DNA from: Thelonectria olida
Taxonomy: Eukaryota > Ascomycota > Sordariomycetes > Hypocreales > Nectriaceae
Length of the DNA stretch: 64,000 bases
Direction of reading: 5' to 3'
Assembly: GCA_020736575.1 (NCBI GenBank)
Contig: JAGPYM010000003.1
Location: forward strand, 1,860,001 to 1,924,000
Within the stretch, counting starts at the first letter, position 1. Every line of letters begins with the position of its first letter. A program made the position numbers and the translations under genes. The notes under the pieces are model-generated. The model did not search any database and was not told the origin of the DNA. It saw only the letters and a list, made by a program, of their open reading frames with translations. This document shows positions 34,137-44,555 of the stretch, in pieces.

Positions 34137-36191
34137 ATGGTCGACTCAACGAAGCCGGGCGTTTTCCCCGAGAGAAGGAATGAACTCAATCGGTTCATCT
34201 CTAGTCTCTCCCCGTGGGAGCTTCTCTACATGCGGCAGAAAATGCAACAAACCACCATTAAACTGGCAGGCCTGGAGGATATGCCACCAGAGCTCATCTG
34301 CCTGTTGGAGCCTCACCTGGAATTACGAGACGTCCTATCATGCCAACTTGTCTCCAAGGCCTGGTCCGGGGCCTGGTCGCAGGACGGAGTGGCTTATCAG
34401 GTTTGCAACCGCTATTTCCCCGGATTGATGGAAATGCATCCTTTCGAAGCATTCGGCCGATTACTTGTCGATGCCCTCAACAAACGCAGACGCGAGCATA
34501 GCTCGAAACGCTTGATTCGGTGGAACACGAACTGGGAGACACCCATCTTTCAGAACCCATCTCGAAGACCCCGATCAATACCCCTTGACACTGGGTCGGA
34601 ACACTCCCAGCAATATCCTATCCGCTATGTTGACGGGAAGATGGCATGGCAGCCTCGCCGAGACTTGGTCATTGTGGACGACCTCAACACGAAGATCCGT
34701 CAACGTGTGGTATGTCCTCGACTTGAGCCACCGCTGCGATATCAACTGGTGGCGCTGAGCAGTCAATTGGTTGTATTCTTTACGATTGACCAAGAACACG
34801 AGACCCATGTAGTGTAAGTCAGTGTCAGTCCAGCAGATGGCATCGTCGCTAATTTTAGGCCCGTCTACCACTTGGAACACCGGCAGTTCAAGAAGATTCA
34901 CCTTCCTAGCCCGGTGGCTCAGTGCTGTGTCGACGGTGACCGTGTCGGTGCCGTGACCAAAACTGGTCAGATTATTGTATGGACTTGGAACGGAAAGTCT
35001 ACTCAATTGGACCTCGAGGGGGTTAGCACTCCGCCAGATAGCTCCCCGCATCTTGTTCCAGGCCTCTTTTTTCATCCACGCGACGGAACGGTATTTGCCG
35101 TTTGGTTTTACGGGTATGCCCAACCTAGTGAGTCTGTCCTTGCGTCATGATAAGCCGCCAAGAGCCATCATCGTCGGCATGAAGCTGACGTTCTAGACCG
35201 GCGCTTTTGTACTCTTGTGCTCGGCAAGTTCAAAGATGCTCGCATTGTGTGGCAATCTTCAACGTCCATCGCAAACCCTATGGCGGATTACGAACATACC
35301 CCCAGCTACTCCAACGATTGCGCCTTGATATCATTCAAGCCTCAAAAAGCGGACAATAATGGATCATACACACTGGCCATCTACAGAATCCAGAACAAAT
35401 ATCACTCCAGAAATGCGCTTTGCCAGTGTTTCAAGGGTTGGAAAATAGGAGACTGGGGAACTGTCACATTTAATACGCTAACCTCCGCCTTTTCCCACCA
35501 TTTCTATGACTGGACCGGCCAAGATCTCATCTGGGACCCAAACAAGGAATACGAATATCGAGGAACTGCACCTTATAATCTTCTCATGGACATGCACCTT
35601 TGGAACGGGCGTCTACTGCTGACAATGGACCACCGGTTCGGCGAGAGCAGCCTTAAGCTTTATTTGTGTGCGCTGAATCCGAACGGAAGTGAACCCAGTG
35701 AGCGCCCTGTCGTCGCGGATGAACGGGAGTTGAACCGATTCATTGGACCTTTGCTCCAAGACGACGAGCGTGTGGTATTTCCAACGCGAAGGAACCTGCT
35801 CCTCTTCGAGTATTCCGAACAGCTATCCGACGCTTGTGAGGAGTTGGAAGACACACCCGAGGAGTTACCTGAATACGTCCAGCAGAGATCGCACGTCCTC
35901 ATCGAGTTAAAGCATGGCCGGCGTGCGCATTTACGCCTCGAATACCAAGTGTACCGAATGCCAGATATCGACCAAGCCCAGCACTCCGAAGTCCGAGAAC
36001 CGGCGCGCATGACACACGTGACGGGAGGTACGTACCTATGACGTGGATCCGCCAGAGACCTTGCTCAAGTGACTGACTGATTGACGTGATTAGGATTTGC
36101 TCCCGCGTTCGCTCCAGGGTTCTCCTCGAGATTCGCCCCAGAACAATACGCTCCAGGTTTCGCTCCAGAAATCTTCAGACCTCCTTTCTGA
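34137..36191 (+). CDS. F-box protein with FAP-repeat C-terminus
   Basis: Four exons (34137-34813, 34859-35127, 35197-36027, 36094-36191) encode 624 residues. An F-box spans about 44-80 (LEDMPPELICLLEPHLELRD then CQLVSKAW). It should recruit Skp1 and make the protein the substrate receptor of an SCF ubiquitin ligase. The rest looks like a beta-rich repeat region (VAQCCVDGDRVGAVTKTG, IIVWTWNGKS) that may fold as a propeller. The final exon encodes four FAP/YAP units (FAPAFAPGF, RFAPEQ, YAPGFAPE) and ends ten bases before the next start codon. Without the last intron the protein would end at 36041 after GGTYL. I prefer the spliced model because the repeated FAP units argue for coding. The target is unknown. 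Confidence 0.82.
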
Positions 36192-36201
36192 ACATCCCAT
36201 C

Positions 36202-37863
36202 ATGTCAACGCCTTCCCACGAGCACCGACGCGATCCTGATCACCTTTCCCTCTACAGCTCGAGCTATGCCTCGTCAGTCTCGGAAGTGGGCGGCAGGCGA
36301 TGGCGGAACACCAAGCGGGCTGTTCGGCTCATCTCGCTGGTCACAGCTAACCTGTGCGCTCTCAGCGGCGGCTCGATAGTCGTTTTCTCGCTCTATGCGC
36401 CTTTATTTCAGTCGCGTCTGCATTATACCCAGTTTCAAGTTAACGCTGTTGCGATCGCTGGTTCGATTGCACTCTACCTCCCGATCTCGATCCTAGGCTA
36501 CATCTGCGACCGAGTTGGAATAACTCCGCTGGCCTTGTTGGCTACCGTTCTGTTTGGAAGTGGTTACGGCACTGCAGCGGGGGTCTATCGAAAGTTGGAC
36601 CTTCAGTACCGGAGCGGAGGGGATGTCGATGGGGACTGGTCGTTGCCGCTGATGATGGTTGCATTCATTTGCATCGGCATCGCGACCTGCGCTATTTACA
36701 TGGCCGCCGTGTCGTCTTGCGCAAAGAACTTTGGCAAGGGAAAGTACAGAGGCCTCGCATTGGCCATGCCTATCACGTCGTTTGGGCTGAGCCCCATGTG
36801 GCTGAGCCAACTTGGTGGCAGTCGGCTGTTTAGTGAGACACTGGAGGACGGCTCACCGGGAGACCTGGATGTCTTTCGGTTTTTTGTTTTCCTCGGTGCC
36901 TTAAACACTGTCATGGGCATTGTCGGCGTATTGACGCTCAGAGTTGTCGACGAGCAGGATCTCATCGATGAAGCCATTGAAGAGTTGGAGCACAGTGGCC
37001 TCTTGGACGGCAGCGCTTTACTCGGTCGATCGGTAAGCTATGGAACGGTTGAGGCACCTGTGGAGGAAGAACCGTCCAAGGACGACGATGCCCAATGGAA
37101 GAAGAATTGGGTTCTCAACGCAGAGACACGCCGATTCCTTACCGATCGGACCATGTGGCCATTTGCTTTGGCCTTTCTCTTCATGATCGGTCCCGGCGAG
37201 GCATTCATCAACAATCTCGGGACAGTCATCGGCACGCTGTCCCCGCCATCATCCGAAAGTTACGGAAGGCGCACGTCGGCTGCCACCCACGTGTCAATCT
37301 TTGGCGTCACCAGCACCTTATCTCGAATTCTTATTGGCACTATTACCGATCTGTTGGCACCGACGCCACAGACTCAGCACGTCCAAGTTACGCCCCAGCG
37401 ATCATTGTCGAATCGGTATACGATATCTCGCGTTGCCTTTATGCTTGGATTCGGGTTGGCTCTATCTTTGGGTTTAGTCATTCTTGCGTCTGGAACGGTA
37501 CAGAACCACCCAGAGCGTTTTTGGATGGTGTCTGGACTCGTCGGAGCTGGGTACGGAGCCATTTTCAGTCTAACGCCTCTGATCGTGACTGTAATTTGGG
37601 GTGTTGAGAATTTCTCTACGAATTTCGGTATTATTGCTACGTTGCCTGCGGTGGGATCAACGTTTTGGGGACTTGTGTACTCGGCGGTGTATCAAGCGGG
37701 CGCTGGATCAGATCCCTCGACTAGAGATCTCTTTTGCTATGGACAAAAGTGTTACTCGTCGACATTCTGGGCAGAGGGCATTACCGTTTGGGTGGGATGT
37801 GCTTTGTTGCTGTGGGCTTGGAAGGGAAGAGGAGGATGGGTGCAACGAGGCATTGTCATTTAG
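36202..37863 (+). CDS. mch1: Mch1-like major facilitator transporter
   Basis: The single exon encodes 553 residues with about twelve membrane helices. A cytosolic N-terminal tail (residues 1-45) precedes helix 1 at LVTANLCALSGGSIVVFSLY. The central loop is long and acidic (about 260-325, including EEEPSKDDD). Helix 2 reads YTQFQVNAVAIAGSIALYLP, the nodulin-like/Mch1 form. The GLSPMWLSQLGG and FLFMIGPGEAFINNLGT segments match the fungal Mch1 group. The group resembles monocarboxylate transporters, but yeast Mch1 does not clearly carry monocarboxylates, so the substrate is open. The start is the first ATG after the preceding gene, with good context (ATCATGT). It lies 10 bp after the F-box stop codon, so its promoter must lie inside that gene. 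Confidence 0.9.
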   Translation: MSTPSHEHRRDPDHLSLYSSSYASSVSEVGGRRWRNTKRAVRLISLVTANLCALSGGSIVVFSLYAPLFQSRLHYTQFQVNAVAIAGSIALYLPISILGYICDRVGITPLALLATVLFGSGYGTAAGVYRKLDLQYRSGGDVDGDWSLPLMMVAFICIGIATCAIYMAAVSSCAKNFGKGKYRGLALAMPITSFGLSPMWLSQLGGSRLFSETLEDGSPGDLDVFRFFVFLGALNTVMGIVGVLTLRVVDEQDLIDEAIEELEHSGLLDGSALLGRSVSYGTVEAPVEEEPSKDDDAQWKKNWVLNAETRRFLTDRTMWPFALAFLFMIGPGEAFINNLGTVIGTLSPPSSESYGRRTSAATHVSIFGVTSTLSRILIGTITDLLAPTPQTQHVQVTPQRSLSNRYTISRVAFMLGFGLALSLGLVILASGTVQNHPERFWMVSGLVGAGYGAIFSLTPLIVTVIWGVENFSTNFGIIATLPAVGSTFWGLVYSAVYQAGAGSDPSTRDLFCYGQKCYSSTFWAEGITVWVGCALLLWAWKGRGGWVQRGIVI

Positions 37864-38420
37864 GCGTCTACAGGTGAATCTCGGCGTTGGATGGCTAATT
37901 GAATGATAGCAACCTAGAATATAGTCCGAAGTGATATCAATCACATACACATATAGCACCGATCGATGACTATCGCTCAACCACACAGACCACAGTAATG
38001 CTGATATGTGCTGACCTATTGATTTACCGGCAAACCCAGTCCGAGGGCATGACTCGGTTTCCCGCGGGAAACCATGACGCAACGATAAGGCGACAGGTCG
38101 GGGCCTATTCATGACCCGGCCATTCAGTCGAGTTGCGAACCCCTCCTCTTCGGGTCCAAATCAACCGCCGTAGCTGCAACCTTGTCCCTGTCCACCAACA
38201 AACCAACTCCACTTCCCCCTCGACTAAATCATACGAATTGCCAGGAAAACGCGGGGCCGATAGGAGACGAGTCGGCATCGCGGTGACGGGGATCCATTCA
38301 TGACTCCACTGTCGGTTGATTTGCAATGCGATCACGGCGGGAGAGAAGCTCTTATCTATCGCGGGTGTCGCAAGGGAGCTTGGCTTGAGAGCGACACAGA
38401 CAGATAGAGACTCAATCATC
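37864..38420. promoter_or_regulatory. Promoter of the carboxylesterase-like gene
   Basis: The region is the 3' flank of mch1 and the upstream region of the next gene. An extended in-frame stretch from 38316 without a stop precedes the chosen ATG at 38421, but that ATG sits directly before the membrane anchor and is preferred. Confidence 0.45.
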
Positions 38421-40294
38421 ATGGCTGCTGAAGAGAATCGTTCCAAGGGCTTGCCGTTGTGGTCGGGCGTTTTGGTCCTGCTGGCTGCCATCTTTGCGTA
38501 TCCCTATGTCTGGCAGACCAAGAGCAGCGGCGGTGATGTCTTTCCAGAAGTCAAGATTCGACAGGGCACCATTGTTGGTCGCATGATTGACGATGGCTTC
38601 CCAAAGCCCCTGGAGGGCTTCATGGGAATTCCCTATGCCATTCCTCCCATTGGCAAGCGTCGATTTCTCCCAGCTGAGCCTGTGCCGTCCAGCAATGGAA
38701 CCCAGAGAGCTTTCTACATGGGACCTCGGTGAGTTGAGCTCCGTGTGCATGGTGAAGTATTGAACGCAGCTGACCGCCAAAGATGCCCTGGCAAACAGCT
38801 CGTCCCCTTCCTCGAAGACCACATTCTCGGCCCCGACTACGAATCCGAAGACTGCCTCAGCATCAACATCTGGCGTCCCGAGGGTCACACTCCCGCCAAG
38901 GGCAAACTCCCCGTCGCCATGCTCATCCCCGGCGGTGCCTTTAACCGCGGTGCTGCGCGAATGCACAACACACACTCGATGCTGGCCCATTCCGAGGAGC
39001 CCTTCATCGCTGTGAGCATGAATTATCGAATTGGAGTCTTTGGAGGCTTGAATACCGAGTTGACGGCCAAGGAAGGTGTTTTGAACCTCGGGCTGAAGGA
39101 CATGTATGTTGCGCTGGAATGGATCCAAGAGAATATTGAGGCGTTTGGCGGCGACAAGGACGACGTGACAATAATGGGACTGAGCGCCGCTGCTCACGGA
39201 GTAAGTATCCCCGGATCGACCATTGAGGGATACCGCTGACTGTTTAGATTGGTCATCTCATCATGGATATCAATCAGCTTAAGAAGCTCTACCACAAGGC
39301 CATCATGGACTCTGGTGCTCACACTGCGCGAGCAGTCCACCCCCCCAATGCCGAGCTCAACACCCAGCACTTCCGCGAGTTTCTCGACCTCACGCCCTGC
39401 GCCTCGTTCAAGGACCTCTTGGACCCCAAGATTCTCACCTGTCTGCGAGATCTCCCGTTCGAGACCGTCGACGCGGCAGGCAAGGACGTCTTTGCCCGCT
39501 CCGATGCCTCGATCCGCTGGGCGTGGCAGCCCGTCATTGACGGAAACATCATTTCTCGCCGGCCGCTGGATGCTTGGAAGTCTGGCAAGTTCAACAGGGT
39601 TCCCATCCTGACGGGCTCGACTCACAATGAGGGCGCCTACTACGTTCCGAGAGGCGCGGACAAGCCCGAGGACTTTATCGGCTTTTTCAAGACTCTCTTG
39701 CCCCATCTGACGGCTGAGGAGGCCGCTGAGCTGGAGGCTTTGTATCCCGACCCTGCCACTGACCCCAGCTCGCCGTATCTCGAGACCAGAAGCATCCCAG
39801 GCATCGGCTCGCAGTACCGTCGTCTCGAAGCTGCCTACGGCCAGTACGCCTACACGTGCCCCGTCCGCCAGACTGCCATCTGGGCCACCTCGCACTCCGC
39901 CGAGGACAGAGGCGTCTACCTGTACCACTGGGCCTTGAACAAGACCGCCATCTTCGGTGCCAACCACGGCGACCAAATGCGCTACCAGACGTACAACAAG
40001 GAAGTCCGCGAGATTTCCCCCGCCCAGGACGAGGTTGCTGGCAAGCTGCACGCCTATTGTACCAGCTTCATCACGCGCGGCGGCGACCCGAATGCTCTTA
40101 GGGGCAAGTTTTCTGGCCGCCCTGAGTGGAAGAGCTGGAAGGGAGGCGAGGGCCTGACGATGCTCTTTGGCGAGGGCAACGATGAGCGAGCGGGCGGCAC
40201 TTCGGCTGGAGTGGCTGCTCAGCTGGTAGATTACAGATGGGGGAGGGAGCAGTGCGACTTTTGGTGGAAGGTCTCATCAAAGTGGGAGGATTAA
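38421..40294 (+). CDS. Type-B carboxylesterase/lipase-like membrane-anchored enzyme
   Basis: Three exons (38421-38728, 38783-39200, 39248-40294) encode 590 residues. A membrane anchor spans about 13-31 (PLWSGVLVLLAAIFAYPYV). The alpha/beta hydrolase body has SEDCLSINIWRPEG, the family's EDCL motif. The nucleophile elbow is GLSAAAHG with S237, instead of GESAGG. The acid is E370 (STHNEGAYY) and the base H482 (GANHGD), so a full triad is present. The oxyanion segment reads IPGGAF instead of HGGGF. Such enzymes cleave esters; the altered elbow and hole suggest an unusual substrate or low activity. The introns are clean and phase-matched. It is likely in the ER or secretory membrane facing the lumen. 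Confidence 0.87.
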
Positions 40295-42568
40295 TAGTGT
40301 CCATCGAATGAGTAGAATGACGGGATGACGGCCATACGACCATTGCATAGAATGTGTGAAACATGAAACATTATCGTTACGCTGGGGAGAGTTGCTCGGA
40401 AAGCCTCGATGCGGGCCACAATGAGAGCCCTGTGAGCTTGAATGTTGTCCGTCTTGATCTTTGTCTGGTGTGCCTGTCTCATTTATCGAGCTTGTTTGAA
40501 CGAGAGCCAAGTTGACAGCTTGGCCAGAGGTACAATCCCATTTGAGATCGGGGTGTGAGATGTAACTAAAGGGGACAGGGGCAGGCACTCGCGCAATCAC
40601 GTGAATTTCCTGTCCAGTCTTTGGCCGTTGAGATAGTTAGCGGAAGGGAATGGGGGTAATGAAAAGGAGAGTAGTTAGGATTGAGATATCAAGGACGTTG
40701 TGCAAGTACGAATAGGTATGCATGTGAAGTTGATACGCGCATGGCTTGATGTTGTTTGTCAAGGATCTGGCTTTCTCGAGATCAACGAGTCCACCCATTC
40801 GCGATACAAGACACCCAAGAGATCTCGGGCTTCTCGCCTCAAGGCGACAGTCGTCTTTGAAGGCAATCGCCTTCATGTATAGGTATGAAAGCCCCGAGGG
40901 ATGGTAAGGTTCCAAGCTTCCGGATCTGAACATGCATGACTGGTGCCAAAACCCAGCAGAGCGCCTCAGACAAAAAGGGCCGCACGCACGCAGGTGCTCA
41001 CTGCTGTCTTGCAAGTTAGGGGATGCTGGTGTATCCTCCATACATTGTAAGAGCCCAGCCAGTGGGTCTGCCAACAACTTCTGAGGGGGACCCAACAGAA
41101 GGGAACAGCAGGCGAGTTTGCTTCTTCTTCAGAAGAAACTCGCTTCTTCTTCAGAAGAGCCTCTCGTTCTCTTCTCAGCCCCTTTCTCAGACCGGGCACA
41201 CTTTCAGGCTTCTAGCCCCTTGGAAGGAAGATGGAGGAGGCGTCCACAGTCAGCAACGCACGCCCACGGAACAGGACGGGCACTGCGCTACTGGGTGCAA
41301 GTATGCCTCGGGACACCCATGTGTCCCCGTTGGTTGCGAACCTCTCCGCACAGGCAGCTTGGGAGCCTGCTTGCCTGCAAATGGGTGCATTCGCCTCGAG
41401 GGGAGGCGTGGGTGATTTCCAAACAACCCGCAAGCCCGTGCCACACAGCGTCACTCAGTGGAGCCGTCTATCGGACCCTGCGGCTGGACAAGGGCAAGCA
41501 AGGGCAGGAAAAAAATAGAATGGAGGGGCTCTTGCGGACAGGATGCGACGGTACTTGGAGTCTTCGAGGGGATTCTTGGGCAAGCCTTGTACCCTCCGTG
41601 TTAGTGGTGTACAATGCGCCGGCAGCCTTGTTGAAACGGCCGGCAGCCCGTTGGTGCCCCGGCAGCAGTTCCAGGTCGTGGTCATCCAGCGAGGAGGGGA
41701 GACGAGGTTCTTACTCAACAAAAAGAATATGGCCGAATGCCGCAGATGCAAGGCCATCTTTTCAATGTAGATTGCCGTTCTTCAACTGCGTTTGGCCGCG
41801 AAAAAACTGGAAATGTACCTTCGTACTTCGTCGTTTGGTGCCTTCCACGACTCACGACTCTCCTCTGCTATTGGTAATGCCTGGCTTCTGACGCACCCCC
41901 GGGCGCGCGCGCAGTTAAAAGTCGTGCATTATCAGCACCGCCACAGAATCGACATTCTTCCACACAATTCCATGAGGCGCACGCTCCGATGGCCTACGAC
42001 CCTCTCACTACCTCTCGCAGCCTCCCTTCTCAAAAGGCTTCCTCCGAACCCCAGCCCAGCGTCTAATCTCGAACTTTGACGACTGTTCAGTGTTTAATCA
42101 AGACTCTTTTGTCGCGGGAATTTCTTCTTCCTTTTGCGCTCTGATCCTTCGACTTGAATCCTCTCTTCACCCGCTTGCCTCTCGTCCTCTGGTCGTCGAT
42201 TCAACCTCCTCCGATTTACAGAAAAAAGGCCGAACATCTCCCACAGCCCCGCCGTTCGACTTCGCGATAAGTCTTGGGTGGACAAAGGTACGAACATTAC
42301 CAAGCCGTTTGCGTTTCTACAATGAGCACAATCGAGCGCCTTGATTCATTCTGCCCGTCCTCTATGCGTGGTGTTGTTCCTGGTGCTGGTTTCGCTGCGC
42401 CTGGAGCCCGCTACAGCCTAGAACACACCCTACTCATTGTCTGGTCGTTGCGTTTGCTTTGTCTATCTGGCCCATGCTAATAAACTTCTTCTTCAGAGTC
42501 CTTCTCCTCTTCACATCCTCTCCCTCCAAAAACCGATCCATTAAAACACTCACATACCAACCGCAACC
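40295..42568. other. Long intergenic region upstream of the DnaJ gene
   Basis: The 2.3 kb hold no convincing gene. The longest frames (for example 41118-41891) have random composition. A hairpin and 22-bp-spaced direct repeat occur at 41112-41158. From about 41940 the sequence is C/T-rich and looks like a long 5' leader of the chaperone gene, perhaps with an untranslated intron. Confidence 0.5.
41112..41158. repeat. Hairpin with direct repeat of CTTCTTCTTCAGAAGA
   Basis: The 16-base unit CTTCTTCTTCAGAAGA occurs at 41121-41136 and 41143-41158. GCGAGTTT (41112-41119) and AAACTCGC (41136-41143) are perfect inverted arms around the first copy. Confidence 0.8.
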
Positions 42569-43990
42569 ATGGTTAAGGAAACTAAGCTCTACGACACTCT
42601 TGGTGTAAGATTACCTACCATCCCCTGTGTTCCGTGAACATAATCTAAATCATTTTCCAGGTCACCCCCGCAGCCACCGAGCAGGAGTTGAAGAAGGCCT
42701 ACAAGACAGGTGCCTTGAAATACCATCCCGGTGCGTTTTCTCTTGGCCATTACTACAGATAGAATTGATCATGTCCTAACTCCCTCCAGACAAGAACGCC
42801 CACAACCCCGAAGCGGAAGATAAGTTCAAGGAGATTTCTCACGCCTACGAAATCCTCTCCGATTCCCAGAAGCGACAGATTTACGACCAATATGGCGAGG
42901 CTGGCCTCGAGGGCGGTGCCGGCGGCGGCGGCATGGCCGCTGAGGACCTCTTTGCCCAGTTCTTTGGTGGTGGTGGTTTTGGTGGTGGTCTTGGCGGCAT
43001 GTTTGGCGGTATGAACAGCCGAGGCCCTCCCAAGGCCCGGACCATTCACCACACCCACAAGGTCTCTCTCGAAGATGTGTACCGGGGCAAGATTTCCAAA
43101 TTGGCTTTGCAGCGCTCCATCATCTGTCCCAAGTGCGACGGACTTGGTGGCAAGGAGGGCGCCGTTAAGAAGTGCCCAGGCTGCGACGGACATGGTATGA
43201 AGACCATGATGCGCCAGATGGGTCCCATGATCCAGCGATTCCAGACTGTCTGTCCCGACTGTAACGGAGAGGGCGAGCTCATCAAGGAAAAGGATCGATG
43301 CAAGCAGTGCAACGGTAAGAAGACCATTGTCGACCGCAAGGTCCTCCACGTTCACGTCGACAAGGGTGTCCGCAGCGGCACCAAGGTCGAGTTCCGTGGC
43401 GAGGGTGACCAAGCGCCTGGTGTCCAGGCCGGAGATGTCGTCTTCGAGATTGAGCAGAAGCCCCATACTCGTTTCACTCGCAAGGACGACGACCTTCTCT
43501 ACACCTGCGAAATCGAGCTCGTTACCGCTCTTGCTGGTGGCACCATCTTCATTGAGCACCTCGACGACCGATGGCTAAGCATTGACATCCTTCCTGGCGA
43601 GGCTATCGCTCAAGGTACGTCTTGAATCACCAAACCCCAGTGTCTTAACATTCACTAACTTTATCCACAGACGCCGTCAAGATGGTCCGCGGCCAGGGTA
43701 TGCCATCTCCTCGTCACCACGATCACGGAAACCTCTACATCCAGTTCAACGTCAAGTTCCCCGAGAAGAACTGGACCTCCGATGAGACCGCCTTTGAGTC
43801 TCTCCGAAAGATCCTCCCCTCGCCTCCCGTGCAAAACATGCCCCCTCCGGAGGCCATGACCGAACCCGCCGACCTCGAGGATATGGATGGCCAGACAACT
43901 AACAAGGTCTTTGGCGGTCCTGACGGTATGATGGATGAGGACGACGAGGAACACGCTGGCGGCGAGCGCGTGCAATGTGCTTCCCAGTAA
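42569..43990 (+). CDS. ydj1: Type I DnaJ/Hsp40 co-chaperone (Ydj1-like)
   Basis: Four exons (42569-42604, 42661-42730, 42790-43614, 43671-43990) encode 416 residues. The J domain carries LKYHPDKN, whose HPD motif is split by intron 2. A Gly/Phe-rich linker ([16 protein letters not shown]) follows. Four zinc-binding repeats are present ([33 protein letters not shown]). The C-terminal substrate domain is complete. The protein ends CASQ, the same CaaX farnesylation box as yeast Ydj1, so it should be prenylated and attached to the ER or other membranes. It stimulates Hsp70 ATPase in the cytosol. The GTAAGA donor of intron 1 is slightly weak. Every phase matches. Confidence 0.97.
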
Positions 43991-44555
43991 TCGACCAGCA
44001 CTTGGGTACCTGCCCTTCCATTGGGTGCAGAAATACCATCTGCGTCGTGATGACGCACATTCCTGGCATGTCCCCGCCTCGAAAGCAGAATGCATCAAGT
44101 GCGGAGGACGCAATGGCGCAGTTGAACGTGGGCGTAGATGGGGACAACCCATCCGTCGCCGCCTAATCATTACATCTCAATGATACCAAAACTACTGGAG
44201 TCGCAACTCCCTTCAGCGTAGTCATGATTCTTACAATGGGAGCAACTTGAAGCGGGATGGAGAGGAGTAGATGGAGATGCTGAGAGCATACGCACTTTAA
44301 CGGATCGTGTTTCGGTTCTGGCGGAGCATTCGATCTGAATGGAAGGCGTTCGGATGTCATAGACGATTAAATAAGTTTGGTAGTTGCGGACGTAGACCAC
44401 GAATATGATGAATTTCTGTGAATGCAGGGTACTTTCTTGCTTTGCCATGGGTGACTTTGCATGAACCATTCCTTGCATAACCTAGATAGGGTAGATACAC
44501 TTTTCGACCTAGTAGTTATTTTCCGGCAATTTACACGTTAAGGGGTATGGCGGCA
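43991..44555. other. Convergent intergenic region
   Basis: These are the 3' flanks of ydj1 (+) and trm82 (-). The sequence immediately after the ydj1 stop still looks like coding DNA in composition but has no continuing frame. No gene was seen. Confidence 0.45.

Noticed and set aside
39194..40051. A 285-codon open frame antisense to the esterase gene
   Set aside because: It is the complement of a highly conserved coding exon and shows only Gly/Val/Leu bias.
40331..40345. A CATACGACCAT stretch resembling the start of 5S rRNA
   Set aside because: The similarity stops after about 11 bases, and the downstream 5S internal control regions are absent.
41118..41891. A 257-codon plus-strand frame
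   Set aside because: Trp/Arg/Ser-rich random-looking sequence with no motif, and it overlaps the hairpin repeat.
42753..43559. A 268-codon open frame antisense to the DnaJ gene
   Set aside because: It overlaps well-supported DnaJ exons and has no domain signature.
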